A DNA stretch of 64,000 bases from an uncultured Gammaproteobacteria bacterium (GCA_937992195.1 CALKKV010000044.1:18192-82191), one strand, 5' to 3'. Counted from the stretch's first letter, positions 1 through 9,437 are shown. Numbers and translations are program-made. The notes: generated by a model not told the origin, from the letters alone.

Positions 1-182
1 GAAGCCAGTGTTCTCGCGGCTGCGTTTGGAAAATACCCCAATTCTTGAATTGCCTGTTCTACTCGTGCGCGAATCTCTGGTTTGACCAAATTGGATTTAT
101 TCAATACTCTGGAAACCGTCGCAGAAGAAACACCGGCTAATTTGGCTACATCCATTTGCACTGGTGGTTTCGTTTTCGACAT
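1..182 (-). CDS. LacI-family transcriptional regulator, N-terminal part (cut by window edge)
   Basis: Reverse-strand translation gives an N-terminal LacI-type helix-turn-helix: [19 protein letters not shown] followed by an [18 protein letters not shown] hinge approach. This is the classic DNA-binding headpiece of the LacI/GalR family. Only about 60 residues are in the window, so the effector domain cannot be read. The gene diverges from the hpsN-like operon, with two LacI-type operators between them, so it probably controls that operon and itself, with a sulfonate or related compound as inducer (inference). An alternative in-frame ATG lies at 221 and would add 13 residues. Neither start has a clear Shine-Dalgarno sequence; I chose 182 because the added residues do not look like family sequence. 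Confidence 0.85.
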   Translation of the reverse strand, partial: MSKTKPPVQMDVAKLAGVSSATVSRVLNKSNLVKPEIRARVEQAIQELGYFPNAAARTLA

Positions 183-228
183 AGGGAGCGCGTGCTGTAA
201 GATCAATTCACTATTTGACATTCTATCA

Positions 229-244
229 ATGTAAGCGCATACTT
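229..244. promoter_or_regulatory. LacI-type operator, imperfect copy
   Basis: The sequence atgtaagcgcatactt has an intact left half and a degenerate right half of the neighbouring palindrome. Its centre lies 20 bp, about two helical turns, from the centre of the perfect copy. It sits just 5' of the upstream alternative start of the LacI gene, so it may serve autoregulation. Confidence 0.6.
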
Positions 245-248
245 TTAA

Positions 249-264
249 ATGTAAGCGCTTACAT
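249..264. promoter_or_regulatory. LacI-type operator, perfect 16-bp palindrome
   Basis: The sequence atgtaagcgcttacat is a perfect inverted repeat with the central CG typical of LacI/GalR-family operators. It lies in the divergent promoter region between a LacI-family gene and the hpsN-like gene, about 115 bp before the GTG start of the latter. Its assignment to the adjacent regulator is inference from position. Confidence 0.75.
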
Positions 265-367
265 TTTACAATAAGGCGCGTCCAATTTGCGTTTTTTATA
301 GGCCCGCTCTCCAAGTATCTGGCTTAGGTGCATCCGTGCAATGCATAGGTGTAGAACCCCTCGATAA

Positions 368-1681
<1,314 letters not shown>

Positions 1682-1767
1682 TAAAGGTGTTTCTGTCGAA
1701 AGTTATACCCCTAGACAACTAACCTGCTAAAGCTTAGTGTCTGTTGAAAGTTTAAGGAGAGTTTTGA

Positions 1768-2265
1768 ATGTCAGTCAGTGAAAAAATTGTTTCTGATTTA
1801 GTCGCCAACCAAGTCAGCTTTGTCACCACGGTTCCCTGTAAGCAGCTTGCAGGTGTTATCGACGAAGTGGAAAAATCCAAAGATATCTACCATATTCCTG
1901 CAAATAAGGAAGACGAAGGGATGGGGTTGTGTGCCGGTGCATATATGGGTGGAAAACGCCCTGCAATTATTATGCAAAACACAGCCATTGGCGTAACGAT
2001 TAACACGCTGGTTACGTTAACGCAGTATTACCGTATGCCGCTGCCAATGCTTATCAGCTATCGAGGAGAGCTGGGTGAACCAGTAGCATGTCAGGTCGAA
2101 ATGGCGGTCCATACCAAAGCGCTACTGGCACAGTTAAATATACCGACCTATCATTTTCATAAGGAAGAAGATGTGGAAGAGCTCGATAGCATTTTGAAAT
2201 ATACGTTTATGTGCAACAAGCCGGTTGCTATTTTGACCGATGCATCTTTTTGGCAGGGGTACTAA
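1768..2265 (+). CDS. comD: Sulfopyruvate decarboxylase alpha subunit
   Basis: A 165-residue protein covering the TPP-enzyme Pyr domain, close in length and sequence to ComD. Family features include TVPCKQL near the N-terminus, the HIPANKEDEGMGLCAGAYM stretch with the TPP-activating glutamate, and GKRPAIIMQNTAIG. With ComE it decarboxylates 3-sulfopyruvate to sulfoacetaldehyde. The related phosphonopyruvate decarboxylase is usually one fused chain, so separate subunits favour ComDE. AAGGAG six bases upstream supports the ATG start. It follows the hpsN-like gene after 86 bp and precedes comE by 2 bp. The enzyme that should link sulfolactate to sulfopyruvate (ComC or SlcD) is not encoded here. 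Confidence 0.82.
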   Translation: MSVSEKIVSDLVANQVSFVTTVPCKQLAGVIDEVEKSKDIYHIPANKEDEGMGLCAGAYMGGKRPAIIMQNTAIGVTINTLVTLTQYYRMPLPMLISYRGELGEPVACQVEMAVHTKALLAQLNIPTYHFHKEEDVEELDSILKYTFMCNKPVAILTDASFWQGY

Positions 2266-2267
2266 TC

Positions 2268-2825
2268 ATGATTCGTTCTGAAGTTTTACGTGAAATCGCT
2301 CCGATCCTTGCTGACCAGTTAGTGGTTTGTAATATTGGATTGCCCAGCCAAGAGCTCCACATGATTGACGACCAGCCAACTAATTTTTATATGTTGGGTA
2401 CGATGGGACTTGCGTCTTCCATTGGCTTAGGACTGGCGTTAAGCCAAGATAAGAAAGTGATATCTATTGATGGTGACGGATCTGTTTTAACCAATTTTGG
2501 CACCCTGCCAACCATTGCCAATAATGTGGCAAATAACTTTATTCTGTTGATTGTTGATAACGGTAGCTACGGTTCTACCGGTGATCAGCCAACCTATGCC
2601 GGTGGCAAAACATCGTTGACGGAAGTTGCCAAGGCTTGCGGCTGCGACAATGTTGTGGAGTGCCAGGGCGAAGACACGGGTAAGGTTTTACAGGAAGCCC
2701 TTGACGGCGATCAGATGACCATTATTATTTGTAAGTGTGAGTCTGGAAACGTCAAAGTTCCCGTTATCACGATGGATCCAGTTGTTATTCGCGATCGATT
2801 CATGCGCGCAGTGGGATCTATCTAA
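2268..2825 (+). CDS. comE: Sulfopyruvate decarboxylase beta subunit
   Basis: A 185-residue TPP-binding PP domain. The TPP motif is visible as IDGDGSVLTNFGTLPTIANN, running on to LIVDNGSYGSTGDQPT, and the N-terminus has CNIGLPSQELH and FYMLGTMGLASSIGLGLALS, all typical of ComE. It forms the active enzyme with ComD, giving sulfoacetaldehyde and CO2 from sulfopyruvate. I chose the ATG two bases after the comD stop because it gives the family N-terminus; a longer reading would run back into comD. No sulfoacetaldehyde acetyltransferase (Xsc) gene lies in the window. Confidence 0.82.
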   Translation: MIRSEVLREIAPILADQLVVCNIGLPSQELHMIDDQPTNFYMLGTMGLASSIGLGLALSQDKKVISIDGDGSVLTNFGTLPTIANNVANNFILLIVDNGSYGSTGDQPTYAGGKTSLTEVAKACGCDNVVECQGEDTGKVLQEALDGDQMTIIICKCESGNVKVPVITMDPVVIRDRFMRAVGSI

Positions 2826-2839
2826 AAAGTCTATGTATA

Positions 2840-2935
2840 CTGACCTGCTGAATTGCAGTAGGTCGTATTCCTCTCTTTGTGTATGACCTTTATGGATCGT
2901 CTTCGCGGTCTTTTCTGTGCACGCAAAGAGGTTTC
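2840..2935 (+). promoter_or_regulatory. Structured intergenic leader between comE and yczE-like gene
   Basis: Two stem-loop candidates lie in the 126-bp gap. The first pairs gacctgctg with cagtaggtc (2840-2862, one G-U pair). The second pairs the cctctctttg region near 2869 with cacgcaaagagg near 2931. No T-run follows the first stem, so it is not a standard terminator; it may lower or condition expression of the downstream membrane protein. This was found by eye; no folding energy was computed. Confidence 0.4.
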
Positions 2936-2951
2936 ATAGAGTGGATTATTG

Positions 2952-3602
2952 ATGTTCAAAATCTTCGCGGTTAAAGAAGTTCCGCAATTGTCTTGGAGCT
3001 CTCAGACTCCCTATAACCTGCGTCCCAAATTGCTGACATTTGTCTATTTGAATTTCGGGCTGGCGATGTTTGGCTTTGGCGAGTCTTTGCTCATTGCAAG
3101 TAATGCCGGGGTAAGTCCCTGGACAGTACTGGCTCAAGGTATTGCGGGTATCACCGACTGGAGCATCGGGTTTACCACAATGATTGTGAGCTTTTCCGTG
3201 CTGTTCTTATGGATTCCTTTGCGTCAGAAGCCAGGAATGGGCACGATTCTCAATGCTTTAATTATTGCTTTTGTCATTGATTATTCGCTACCTTATTTGC
3301 CTTATCCCCAAACGTATTTTTGGCAGCTTGTGCAGGCAACAATTGGTGTATTAGTTGTGGGCATTGCTTCGGGGATTTATTTAACCGCGAATCTTGGTGC
3401 TGGTCCACGGGATGGACTAATGACCGGATTGCAAAGAGTAACCGGCATGCCAATAGCCTATATTAGAATTGCGATCGAAGTGTGTGTTGTTTCTATCGGT
3501 TGGTATCTTGGTGGTGTGGTAGGTGCCGGCACCGTTTTGTTTGCGTTAGGCATCGGGCCAGCAGTCGCCATGGGCATTCTGTTGGTAAAAAAGCTTTTGT
3601 AG
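2952..3602 (+). CDS. YczE/YitT-type integral membrane protein
   Basis: A 216-residue hydrophobic protein with about five to six predicted membrane spans. It has the family pattern LNFGLAMFGFGESLLIASNAG in the first span and a later YLTANLGAGPRDGLMTGL loop, both typical of the YczE/YyaS/YitT group. The biochemical function of this group is not well established. It is the fourth gene after hpsN and comDE under the LacI-type operators, so it could move a sulfonate, sulfite or a pathway intermediate, but no transport motif proves this. The ATG at 2952 was chosen over a TTG directly before it. A weak terminator follows. Confidence 0.7.
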   Translation: MFKIFAVKEVPQLSWSSQTPYNLRPKLLTFVYLNFGLAMFGFGESLLIASNAGVSPWTVLAQGIAGITDWSIGFTTMIVSFSVLFLWIPLRQKPGMGTILNALIIAFVIDYSLPYLPYPQTYFWQLVQATIGVLVVGIASGIYLTANLGAGPRDGLMTGLQRVTGMPIAYIRIAIEVCVVSIGWYLGGVVGAGTVLFALGIGPAVAMGILLVKKLL

Positions 3603-3607
3603 TTTTC

Positions 3608-3632
3608 GGGGTGGTTTGCACCACTATTTTTG
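3608..3632 (+). terminator. Weak intrinsic terminator after the hpsN-comDE operon
   Basis: gtggt and accac form a 5-bp stem with a ttgc loop, followed by a T-rich tract (tattttt). It starts seven bases after the stop codon of the yczE-like gene. The short stem makes this moderate evidence only. Confidence 0.45.
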
Positions 3633-3752
3633 CCCTGTTCTGACTTGCAAGGTAAAAGCGCATTTTTCCGATTGAATGGTCATTGTGTCAGTAGGGCATA
3701 TACTAAATTTGGATAGCAGTTAAAGAAGTGCAAAAATGAATAGAAGTGAATT

Positions 3753-5180
3753 ATGAATCCTGAAGAGTTCCGTCAAGCAGGTCATGAATTGATCGACTGG
3801 ATCGCCGATCATCGTTCACAGATAGAAAACCTGCCAGTTAGAGCACAGGTTGAACCCGGAGAAGTACGCAGTAAATTTTCGACCACCCCACCGGAAAAAA
3901 TTTCTAAAGCCGGGGAACTGCTGGAACAGTTGCAACAAAATATCGTGCCGGGCATTACTCAGGTCCAGCATCCAATGCACTTTGGCTGGTTTCCCTCCAA
4001 TGCTTCGTTATCTTCTGTATTGGGCGATATTGCAAGCTCTGGTTTAGGTACGCTTGGGATCTCCTGGGAAAGCTGTCCAGCGTTGACCGAGGTGGAGGAG
4101 GTGGTATGCGATTGGATGCGGCAGCTGGTAGGTTTGTCTGATGCGTGGGAAGGCTGCATACAGGATACAGCGTCCACCGCATGCCTGACTGCTCTACTGG
4201 TAGCGCGAGAACGCGCGAGTACATTTTCTGAAAATAGGGGAGGGTTGCAAGCTGAACCGAAACCTTTAGTGGTTTATACAACAGAGGAAGCGCATTCCTC
4301 GGTGATTAAAGCTGCGCTACTTAGTGGATTTGGTCGTGACAATGTTCGTTTAGTGGCAATGGTGCCTCATGACCGTTCAATGTCGACCGCAGCTTTATCC
4401 GAGATGATTCAGCAAGACATAGAAAACGGATGTGTTCCAGCAGCTATCGTTGCTTCTGTCGGCTCGACCGGAGTGACTGCTTTTGACCCAATCGAATCGA
4501 TGGCTGAAATTGCTAGCGTCCATGGTATTTGGCTCCATGTTGATGCAGCAATGGCTGGCAGTGCAATGCTGTTACCGGAATGCCGACAACTTTGGCAAGG
4601 CGTGGAATCTGCAGACTCCATTTCATGGAATCCGCACAAGTGGATGGGTACTATCCTCGATTGCTCGTTGCTGTATTTGCGAAATCCTGAAGAGTTGATT
4701 CGGGTGATGTCGACAAATCCGAGTTATTTGCGTTCTAAAGTGGATAATGAGGTGAATCAATTTCGTGACTGGGGTATCCCATTGGGAAGACGGTTTCGAG
4801 CGCTAAAACTTTGGTATCAACTTGAACTTGAGGGTGTTGAAGCGATCCAAAACCGTCTGAGGCGAGATCTTGAAAATGCACTGTGGTTTAAAAATATTGT
4901 TGACAATACCGAACATTGGGAAGTGGTCGCGCCGGTTAAACTGCAAACAGTGTGCATTCGCCATGTTCCACCAATGCTGTCGGGTGAAACGCTGGAAGCG
5001 CACACCATGCGCTGGGTTAGCGCCATTAATCAGTCTGGCGTAGCGTTTATGAGTCCTGCAAAGTTAAACGGCAGTTGGATGGTGCGCGTTTCCATTGGCG
5101 TAGCTGCTACCACAAGAGATCATATTTCCGCGCTGTGGGAAACTATCCAGAAAGAAGTAGCTGTGTCTTTAGAAAAATGA
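3753..5180 (+). CDS. Group II PLP-dependent amino acid decarboxylase
   Basis: A 475-residue member of the aromatic-L-amino-acid/glutamate-type decarboxylases. PLP-site features are H181 in TEEAHSS, D264 in LHVDAAMAGSAM, and the Schiff-base lysine K296 in SWNPHKWMG. The C-terminal DWGIPLGRRFRALKLWYQL is typical of the tyrosine/tryptophan/DOPA decarboxylase branch. It converts an L-amino acid to its amine; the substrate cannot be read from sequence. Because the preceding operon is for C3 sulfonates, cysteate or cysteine sulfinate (giving taurine) is worth considering, although sequence signs favour an aromatic substrate. It stands alone, with a large inverted repeat just after the stop codon. 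Confidence 0.85.
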   Translation: MNPEEFRQAGHELIDWIADHRSQIENLPVRAQVEPGEVRSKFSTTPPEKISKAGELLEQLQQNIVPGITQVQHPMHFGWFPSNASLSSVLGDIASSGLGTLGISWESCPALTEVEEVVCDWMRQLVGLSDAWEGCIQDTASTACLTALLVARERASTFSENRGGLQAEPKPLVVYTTEEAHSSVIKAALLSGFGRDNVRLVAMVPHDRSMSTAALSEMIQQDIENGCVPAAIVASVGSTGVTAFDPIESMAEIASVHGIWLHVDAAMAGSAMLLPECRQLWQGVESADSISWNPHKWMGTILDCSLLYLRNPEELIRVMSTNPSYLRSKVDNEVNQFRDWGIPLGRRFRALKLWYQLELEGVEAIQNRLRRDLENALWFKNIVDNTEHWEVVAPVKLQTVCIRHVPPMLSGETLEAHTMRWVSAINQSGVAFMSPAKLNGSWMVRVSIGVAATTRDHISALWETIQKEVAVSLEK

Positions 5181-5181
5181 A

Positions 5182-5226
5182 TGCCGTTTTTTAGGCAGCT
5201 GAAATTTGCTGTGTTAAAAAACGGCA
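5182..5226. terminator. Long perfect inverted repeat, probable terminator
   Basis: tgccgtttttta (5182-5193) pairs perfectly over 12 bp with taaaaaacggca (5215-5226). An inner cagc/gctg stem (around 5197-5211) extends the fold. It lies directly between the stop of the decarboxylase and the start of the GH5 gene. The T-run is inside the stem rather than after it, so the mode of termination is uncertain, but separation of the two transcripts is likely. Confidence 0.6.
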
Positions 5227-5254
5227 GTAATCCTCACACTTAACTCAATTTTAC

Positions 5255-6352
5255 ATGCGTCATCAAAGAACTATTTTCATTGGCATAGCGTTAGCCTTGC
5301 TTACTTATAGCCTAAGACCGGCCTTGGCAGCTGAACCAATCACGACAAGTGACAATCAGGTGTTAATAGGTGGGCAACGGGGCAGTTTGGCTGGCAACAG
5401 CTTCTTTTGGAGCAACTTTGGTGGTGACGCTTACTACAATCGAAACGTTGTCAGCTGGCTTAAACAAGACTGGAATGCGACCATTGTCAGAGCGGCCATG
5501 GGGGTTGAAGAGTTCAATGGTTTTATCAGTAACCCAAATCTAAATCGGAATGCGGTAAGAGCGGTTGTTGATGCTGCAATTGCTGAAGATATATATGTGA
5601 TCATCGACTGGCATACGCATAATGCTGAAGTCAATCAACAAGCTGCAGTTAGCTTTTTCTCGGAGATGGCGCAAGAGTACGGTGATAGTGAAAACGTTAT
5701 TTTTGAAATCTATAACGAGCCTATTGGAGATTTTAATGGCGCGGAAGCTACATGGAGTAGCATCAAAAACTATGCTGCTCCTGTTATCGCTGCTATTAGA
5801 GAGCATTCAGATAATTTAATTATTGTTGGTACGCCATTCTTTTCTCAGCGCGTCGATGTGGCTTCTCGGAGTCCGATCACCGGCGTTCAGAATCTTGCAT
5901 ATACCCTGCATTTTTACGCGGGAACCCATGGGGATGGTTTGCGTGACTATGCCCGCACTGCTCTGGCAAACGGTATTCCCTTGTTTGTTACTGAGTGGGG
6001 AGCGGTAAATGCTGACGGCAACGGCAATGTTAACGAATCTTCAACCCGTGAGTGGATGGCATTTTTGGAAGAAAATAATCTCAGTCATTTGAACTGGGCG
6101 GTGAATGATAAAAATGAAGGTGCCTCTGTTTTGATCGGCAATGAGCTGGGCGAGAACAATCAAGGAAACTGGCCGCTGAGTTTGTTGACGCCGTCGGGAT
6201 TGTTGACGCGCGAGATTATCCGTAACTGGCCAAGCATAGATGGTGGCGTATCTACTCCTCCTGTCACACCACCTGGACCCGAGACGGATGAAAGTACTGA
6301 GCTGCTCACTATTCCAGCGGCAAAAGGGAAAATAGTAGTGGTGCCTCTCTAG
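5255..6352 (+). CDS. Secreted GH5 endoglucanase (cellulase) with orphan linker
   Basis: A 365-residue glycoside hydrolase family 5 protein. Residues 1-25 form a signal peptide ending ALA. The catalytic acid/base is E155 in EIYNEPIGD, the nucleophile is E247 in FVTEWGA, and supporting residues appear in IIDWHTH and LHFYAGTH; this pattern fits subfamily 2. It should cut internal beta-1,4-glucan bonds outside the cytoplasm. After the catalytic domain a Pro/Thr-rich linker (STPPVTPPGPE) is followed by only about 20 residues ending VVVPL, with no carbohydrate-binding module. The linker suggests a domain was lost. No Shine-Dalgarno sequence is evident at the ATG. Confidence 0.88.
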   Translation: MRHQRTIFIGIALALLTYSLRPALAAEPITTSDNQVLIGGQRGSLAGNSFFWSNFGGDAYYNRNVVSWLKQDWNATIVRAAMGVEEFNGFISNPNLNRNAVRAVVDAAIAEDIYVIIDWHTHNAEVNQQAAVSFFSEMAQEYGDSENVIFEIYNEPIGDFNGAEATWSSIKNYAAPVIAAIREHSDNLIIVGTPFFSQRVDVASRSPITGVQNLAYTLHFYAGTHGDGLRDYARTALANGIPLFVTEWGAVNADGNGNVNESSTREWMAFLEENNLSHLNWAVNDKNEGASVLIGNELGENNQGNWPLSLLTPSGLLTREIIRNWPSIDGGVSTPPVTPPGPETDESTELLTIPAAKGKIVVVPL

Positions 6353-6407
6353 GAAAACGGTTTTTCAATGTTGCTTGTTTATGTGGATAGGACCAGTAAA
6401 AAAACGG

Positions 6408-6743
6408 CTAGGACGGATTGTCTTCTCCAGTTTTTATAGAAAAGTTTCTTGGTATTCCTTCGGTAACTTTGAACCAGGCGGAACTTCTGTTGCGTATTTG
6501 ATGGGCTTCAAAGGCGGCTTGGTTTTTAAACACTTCTGAAACCATAAATCTGCCCGGAACTGAGTTCGAGGGCTCGATTTCAAAAGAGATGCAGCCTGGT
6601 TCTGCAAGAGTCAATTCTATATGGAGAGGTAGTGCCTCAGTTACCGCGTCTAATCTGTCCGCCGGAACATCAATATAGCCAGTCAGGTAGAGCTTTTCTT
6701 CAGCTGATTTTTTCGAGGACATAAAGTTGATACGATGATTCAT
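6408..6743 (-). CDS. Antibiotic biosynthesis monooxygenase (ABM/YgiN-like) domain protein
   Basis: A 111-residue single-domain protein of the dimeric ferredoxin-like ABM fold. Typical segments are GYIDVPADRLDAV, LTLAEPGCISFEI and FMVSEVFKNQAAFEAHQ, as in YgiN-type quinol monooxygenases and other small heme- or cofactor-free oxygenases. The substrate is not predictable. A second in-frame ATG seven codons in (6722) is an equally plausible start. The gene is transcribed toward the GH5 gene and diverges from the aminotransferase gene. Confidence 0.7.
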   Translation of the reverse strand: MNHRINFMSSKKSAEEKLYLTGYIDVPADRLDAVTEALPLHIELTLAEPGCISFEIEPSNSVPGRFMVSEVFKNQAAFEAHQIRNRSSAWFKVTEGIPRNFSIKTGEDNPS

Positions 6744-6831
6744 TAGAAAACCAATAGTAACATCGTAATTAATTGCGATGTGGCCGCGAGCGTGTCAAGC
6801 TACAGATAGTTAGAAAATTTTGAGTGAAGTC

Positions 6832-8193
6832 ATGAATAAACCACATTACAGTGTCGAAAAAGTCCTACGACAAGATGATCATTTGGTACATTCGTTTGCG
6901 AATCTTGATGCGCTTAAACAAGACAACGCACGTACTGTCATTACCCGGGCACAGGGCGCATACGTCTACGACGCAGAAGGCAATCAGTTTATTGATGGCA
7001 TTGGTGGTCTTTGGTGTGTCAACGTCGGGCATGGTCGACACGAGATTGCAGACGCGATTGCGAAACAACTGAAAGACCTCGATTACTATTCCACTTTCTA
7101 TAATTTAACCCATCCTCTTGCGGCGGAATTGTCTCAAAAGGTTGCTTCCATGGCGCCCGGAAATCTAAATAAAGTGTATTTTGGCAATTCCGGTTCAGTT
7201 GCGAACGATAGTGCGATTCGCATGTTGCAGCATTATTTCAATCGATTGGGAAAGCCGAAAAAAAAACGCATCCTTTCTCGTGTCGGTGCTTATCATGGTT
7301 CTACCTATATGGCCGTTGCGATGACTACGCCGGCCTATCGAGATGGCTGGGATTCGGCGGATCATCTTGTGGATTTTCTATCCTCTCCTTATCCGTATCG
7401 TCGACCTGACAATATGAGTGTTGAGGAGTTTTGTGATTTTCTTATCGAAGAGATGGAACAAACCATTGAAAAAATTGGTGCGGAAAATATCGCTGCTTTT
7501 ATTGCCGAACCGATTCTTGGGGCAGGTGGTGTAATTGTGCCGCCGGAGGGTTACCATCGACGAGCATGGGAAGTTTGTCAACGATACGAAATTATGAGTA
7601 TTTCTGATGAGGTAGTGACCGCGTTTGGCCGGCTCGGACATATGTTTGCTTCCAAGGAGGTTTTTGATATTCAACCCGATATTATTTGCTCTGCCAAAGG
7701 TTTAACTTCCGGATACCAGCCGATGTCGGCGACCATTATTAGCGACGACATATTTGAAGTGATTTCGGCGCCTGGGGCAATGTTTATGCATGGTATGACC
7801 TATTCGGGACACCCGGCATGTTGTGCAGCGGCGTTAGAGAATATTGCGATCATTGAGCGTGAAGATATTTGTGGTCACGTCAGAAAAGTAGGTCCAAAAT
7901 TTGAAGCTGGTATGAAAACACTGGAACAGCTGGATATCGTCGGTGAAGTGCGCGGTAGCAAATTTATGATGGGAATTGAGTTTGTTAAAAATAAAGAGAC
8001 CAAAGAAGCTTTTACTCCAGAAGATAATATCGGTGGCAAGGTGGCGAAACACGCACAGCAACGCGGTTTGATCGTTAGACCGTTAGGAAGTATGGCGGTA
8101 TTGTCGCCCTGTCTAATTCTGACGGAAGACGAAACCGCAAGAATTGTTGATATCTTGAGAGAGAGTATCGAGGCTGCGACCAAAGAAGGGTAG
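6832..8193 (+). CDS. Class III (omega) aminotransferase
   Basis: A PLP-dependent fold-type I transaminase of about 453 residues. Features: GIGGLWCVNVGHGR near residue 65, the YFGNSGSVANDSAIRM phosphate-binding region, GAYHGSTYMAV, SDEVVTAFGRLG with the pyridine-binding Asp, and the Schiff-base lysine in CSAKGLTSGYQPMS. Members use pyruvate or 2-oxoglutarate with beta-alanine, putrescine, taurine or other omega-amines. The nearby decarboxylase, sulfonate operon and TauE-type permease make taurine a candidate donor (inference only). A TTG four codons upstream is an alternative start. It converges on the RraA-like gene. Confidence 0.85.
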   Translation: MNKPHYSVEKVLRQDDHLVHSFANLDALKQDNARTVITRAQGAYVYDAEGNQFIDGIGGLWCVNVGHGRHEIADAIAKQLKDLDYYSTFYNLTHPLAAELSQKVASMAPGNLNKVYFGNSGSVANDSAIRMLQHYFNRLGKPKKKRILSRVGAYHGSTYMAVAMTTPAYRDGWDSADHLVDFLSSPYPYRRPDNMSVEEFCDFLIEEMEQTIEKIGAENIAAFIAEPILGAGGVIVPPEGYHRRAWEVCQRYEIMSISDEVVTAFGRLGHMFASKEVFDIQPDIICSAKGLTSGYQPMSATIISDDIFEVISAPGAMFMHGMTYSGHPACCAAALENIAIIEREDICGHVRKVGPKFEAGMKTLEQLDIVGEVRGSKFMMGIEFVKNKETKEAFTPEDNIGGKVAKHAQQRGLIVRPLGSMAVLSPCLILTEDETARIVDILRESIEAATKEG

Positions 8194-8222
8194 CTATCAA
8201 CTTGTAAGGAGACGGGCTCAGG

Positions 8223-8888
8223 TTAAATGTTTTCCGCAAGAGAAAATACTGATTCCACTGTTTCACCAGCAAATAGCCTCGTTCGCCAGCCTTCTTCGGT
8301 TACCAGTCTTGCTTCGGCTGCAGCGATCCATTGTTCTGCATCATTTGCTGACAGAAGAACAATGCCATCATCGTCTCCGATAACCAGGTCGCCAGGGCGA
8401 ACTTCGCTATTTCCCAGTTGAACCCGATCATTGATTGCTCCCTTGCTGTATCCGGTTGGCCCTCGCGGAGTAACATAACGTGTGTATACCGGGAAGTCGT
8501 CCCATTTAGCAATTGTCGCAACGTCCCGAATTGCTCCATCACACACAACTCCGGCGATACCTTTGGATCGCAACAAGCTACCAAGCACATCTCCAATCAT
8601 CGCGTGGGTGGAAATGCCCTCAGCCGCAATCATCAAGACGTCACCTGACTGTAGTATGTCAATGGCATGCAGCACCGCACCAAAATCAGGTGCGTGACAT
8701 CGCGCAGTCACGGCTCGACCAAATAATAGTGGTTGAGATCCTGCTGGTCTGACAGGGCGGATATTTGGGTCAATCTGACGCAAACTTTCAGATAGATCGA
8801 CTGTGACTGCGACTGGCACTTTGCGCCATCGCTCCAGTTCTGAGTGTGAGATGGCGAGGGGTGGAGCGTCGTGAATAGCAATAGACAT
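8223..8888 (-). CDS. RraA-like / HMG-CHA aldolase family protein
   Basis: A 221-residue protein of the RraA superfamily. The metal/substrate site is visible as GVVCDGAIRDVA, preceded by HAMIGDVLGSLLRSKG and followed by RPGDLVIGDDDGIVLL. Members with this motif often act as 4-hydroxy-4-methyl-2-oxoglutarate aldolases or oxaloacetate decarboxylases rather than RNase E regulators. Standing among catabolic genes, an aldolase or decarboxylase role on a dicarboxylic keto acid is more likely (inference). It is a single gene, convergent with the aminotransferase and divergent from the haemoglobin gene. Confidence 0.8.
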   Translation of the reverse strand: MSIAIHDAPPLAISHSELERWRKVPVAVTVDLSESLRQIDPNIRPVRPAGSQPLLFGRAVTARCHAPDFGAVLHAIDILQSGDVLMIAAEGISTHAMIGDVLGSLLRSKGIAGVVCDGAIRDVATIAKWDDFPVYTRYVTPRGPTGYSKGAINDRVQLGNSEVRPGDLVIGDDDGIVLLSANDAEQWIAAAEARLVTEEGWRTRLFAGETVESVFSLAENI

Positions 8889-9005
8889 TTTTCGAAACCG
8901 TAAACATTTATATTGGCTGGTTACTTCTCATTCTACACATATAGCTGGTTTTTGTTAGGCTGAAATGGTCAATCTAAAAGCAGACATGAGATACAATTTG
9001 AACCG

Positions 9006-9437
9006 ATGAACACGTACAACAAATCAGAATACGGTAAAGGGGATGGCACCTACCGCGCACTTGGTGAAGAACAGGGGGTGCGAGCGCTGATTGATGATTT
9101 CTATGATTTGATGATGACTGATCCAGCTTATGAAACGATCTGGCGTTGGCATACGGAAGACAAGAAAATTATGCGAGACAAACTTGTGGTATTTCTTTGT
9201 GGTTGGACAGGAGGGCCGCGTAAATACAAAGAAAAGTATGGCGCAATAGGTATTCCGAGAGTGCATGCACATTTGAAAGTGGGTGCGGAGGAACGTGATC
9301 AGTGGCTGGAGTGCATGCAGCGTGCTCTAGAGAAAAGCGGATACCCCAATAGTCTTGTGGAATATATGATTCGCCAACTTTCCATTCCCGCGGAGCGCGT
9401 GCGCCAGAGTTGCGAAAAGATACACGGGCTTGCTTGA
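9006..9437 (+). CDS. Group II truncated haemoglobin
   Basis: A 143-residue 2-on-2 globin. Group II hallmarks are FLCGWTGGPRKYKEKYG, the proximal histidine H89 in RVHAHLKV, and the G8 tryptophan W100 in ERDQWLECM. DDFYDLMM supplies the B10 region. Such proteins bind O2 or NO and are linked to redox or nitrosative stress. It has only ordinary N-terminal residues and no fused domain. The stop codon lies inside the start of the TauE/SafE gene, so the two are translationally coupled. Confidence 0.88.
   Translation: MNTYNKSEYGKGDGTYRALGEEQGVRALIDDFYDLMMTDPAYETIWRWHTEDKKIMRDKLVVFLCGWTGGPRKYKEKYGAIGIPRVHAHLKVGAEERDQWLECMQRALEKSGYPNSLVEYMIRQLSIPAERVRQSCEKIHGLA

Noticed and set aside
1688..1753. Repeated gt-tctgt-gaaagtt motif between hpsN and comD
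   Set aside because: Two imperfect copies of about 16 bp are too little to call a regulatory repeat.
1768..2825. ComDE as phosphonopyruvate decarboxylase
   Set aside because: Separate alpha and beta subunits and strong ComD/ComE sequence blocks favour sulfopyruvate decarboxylase; phosphonopyruvate decarboxylase is usually one chain and no phosphoenolpyruvate mutase gene is present here.
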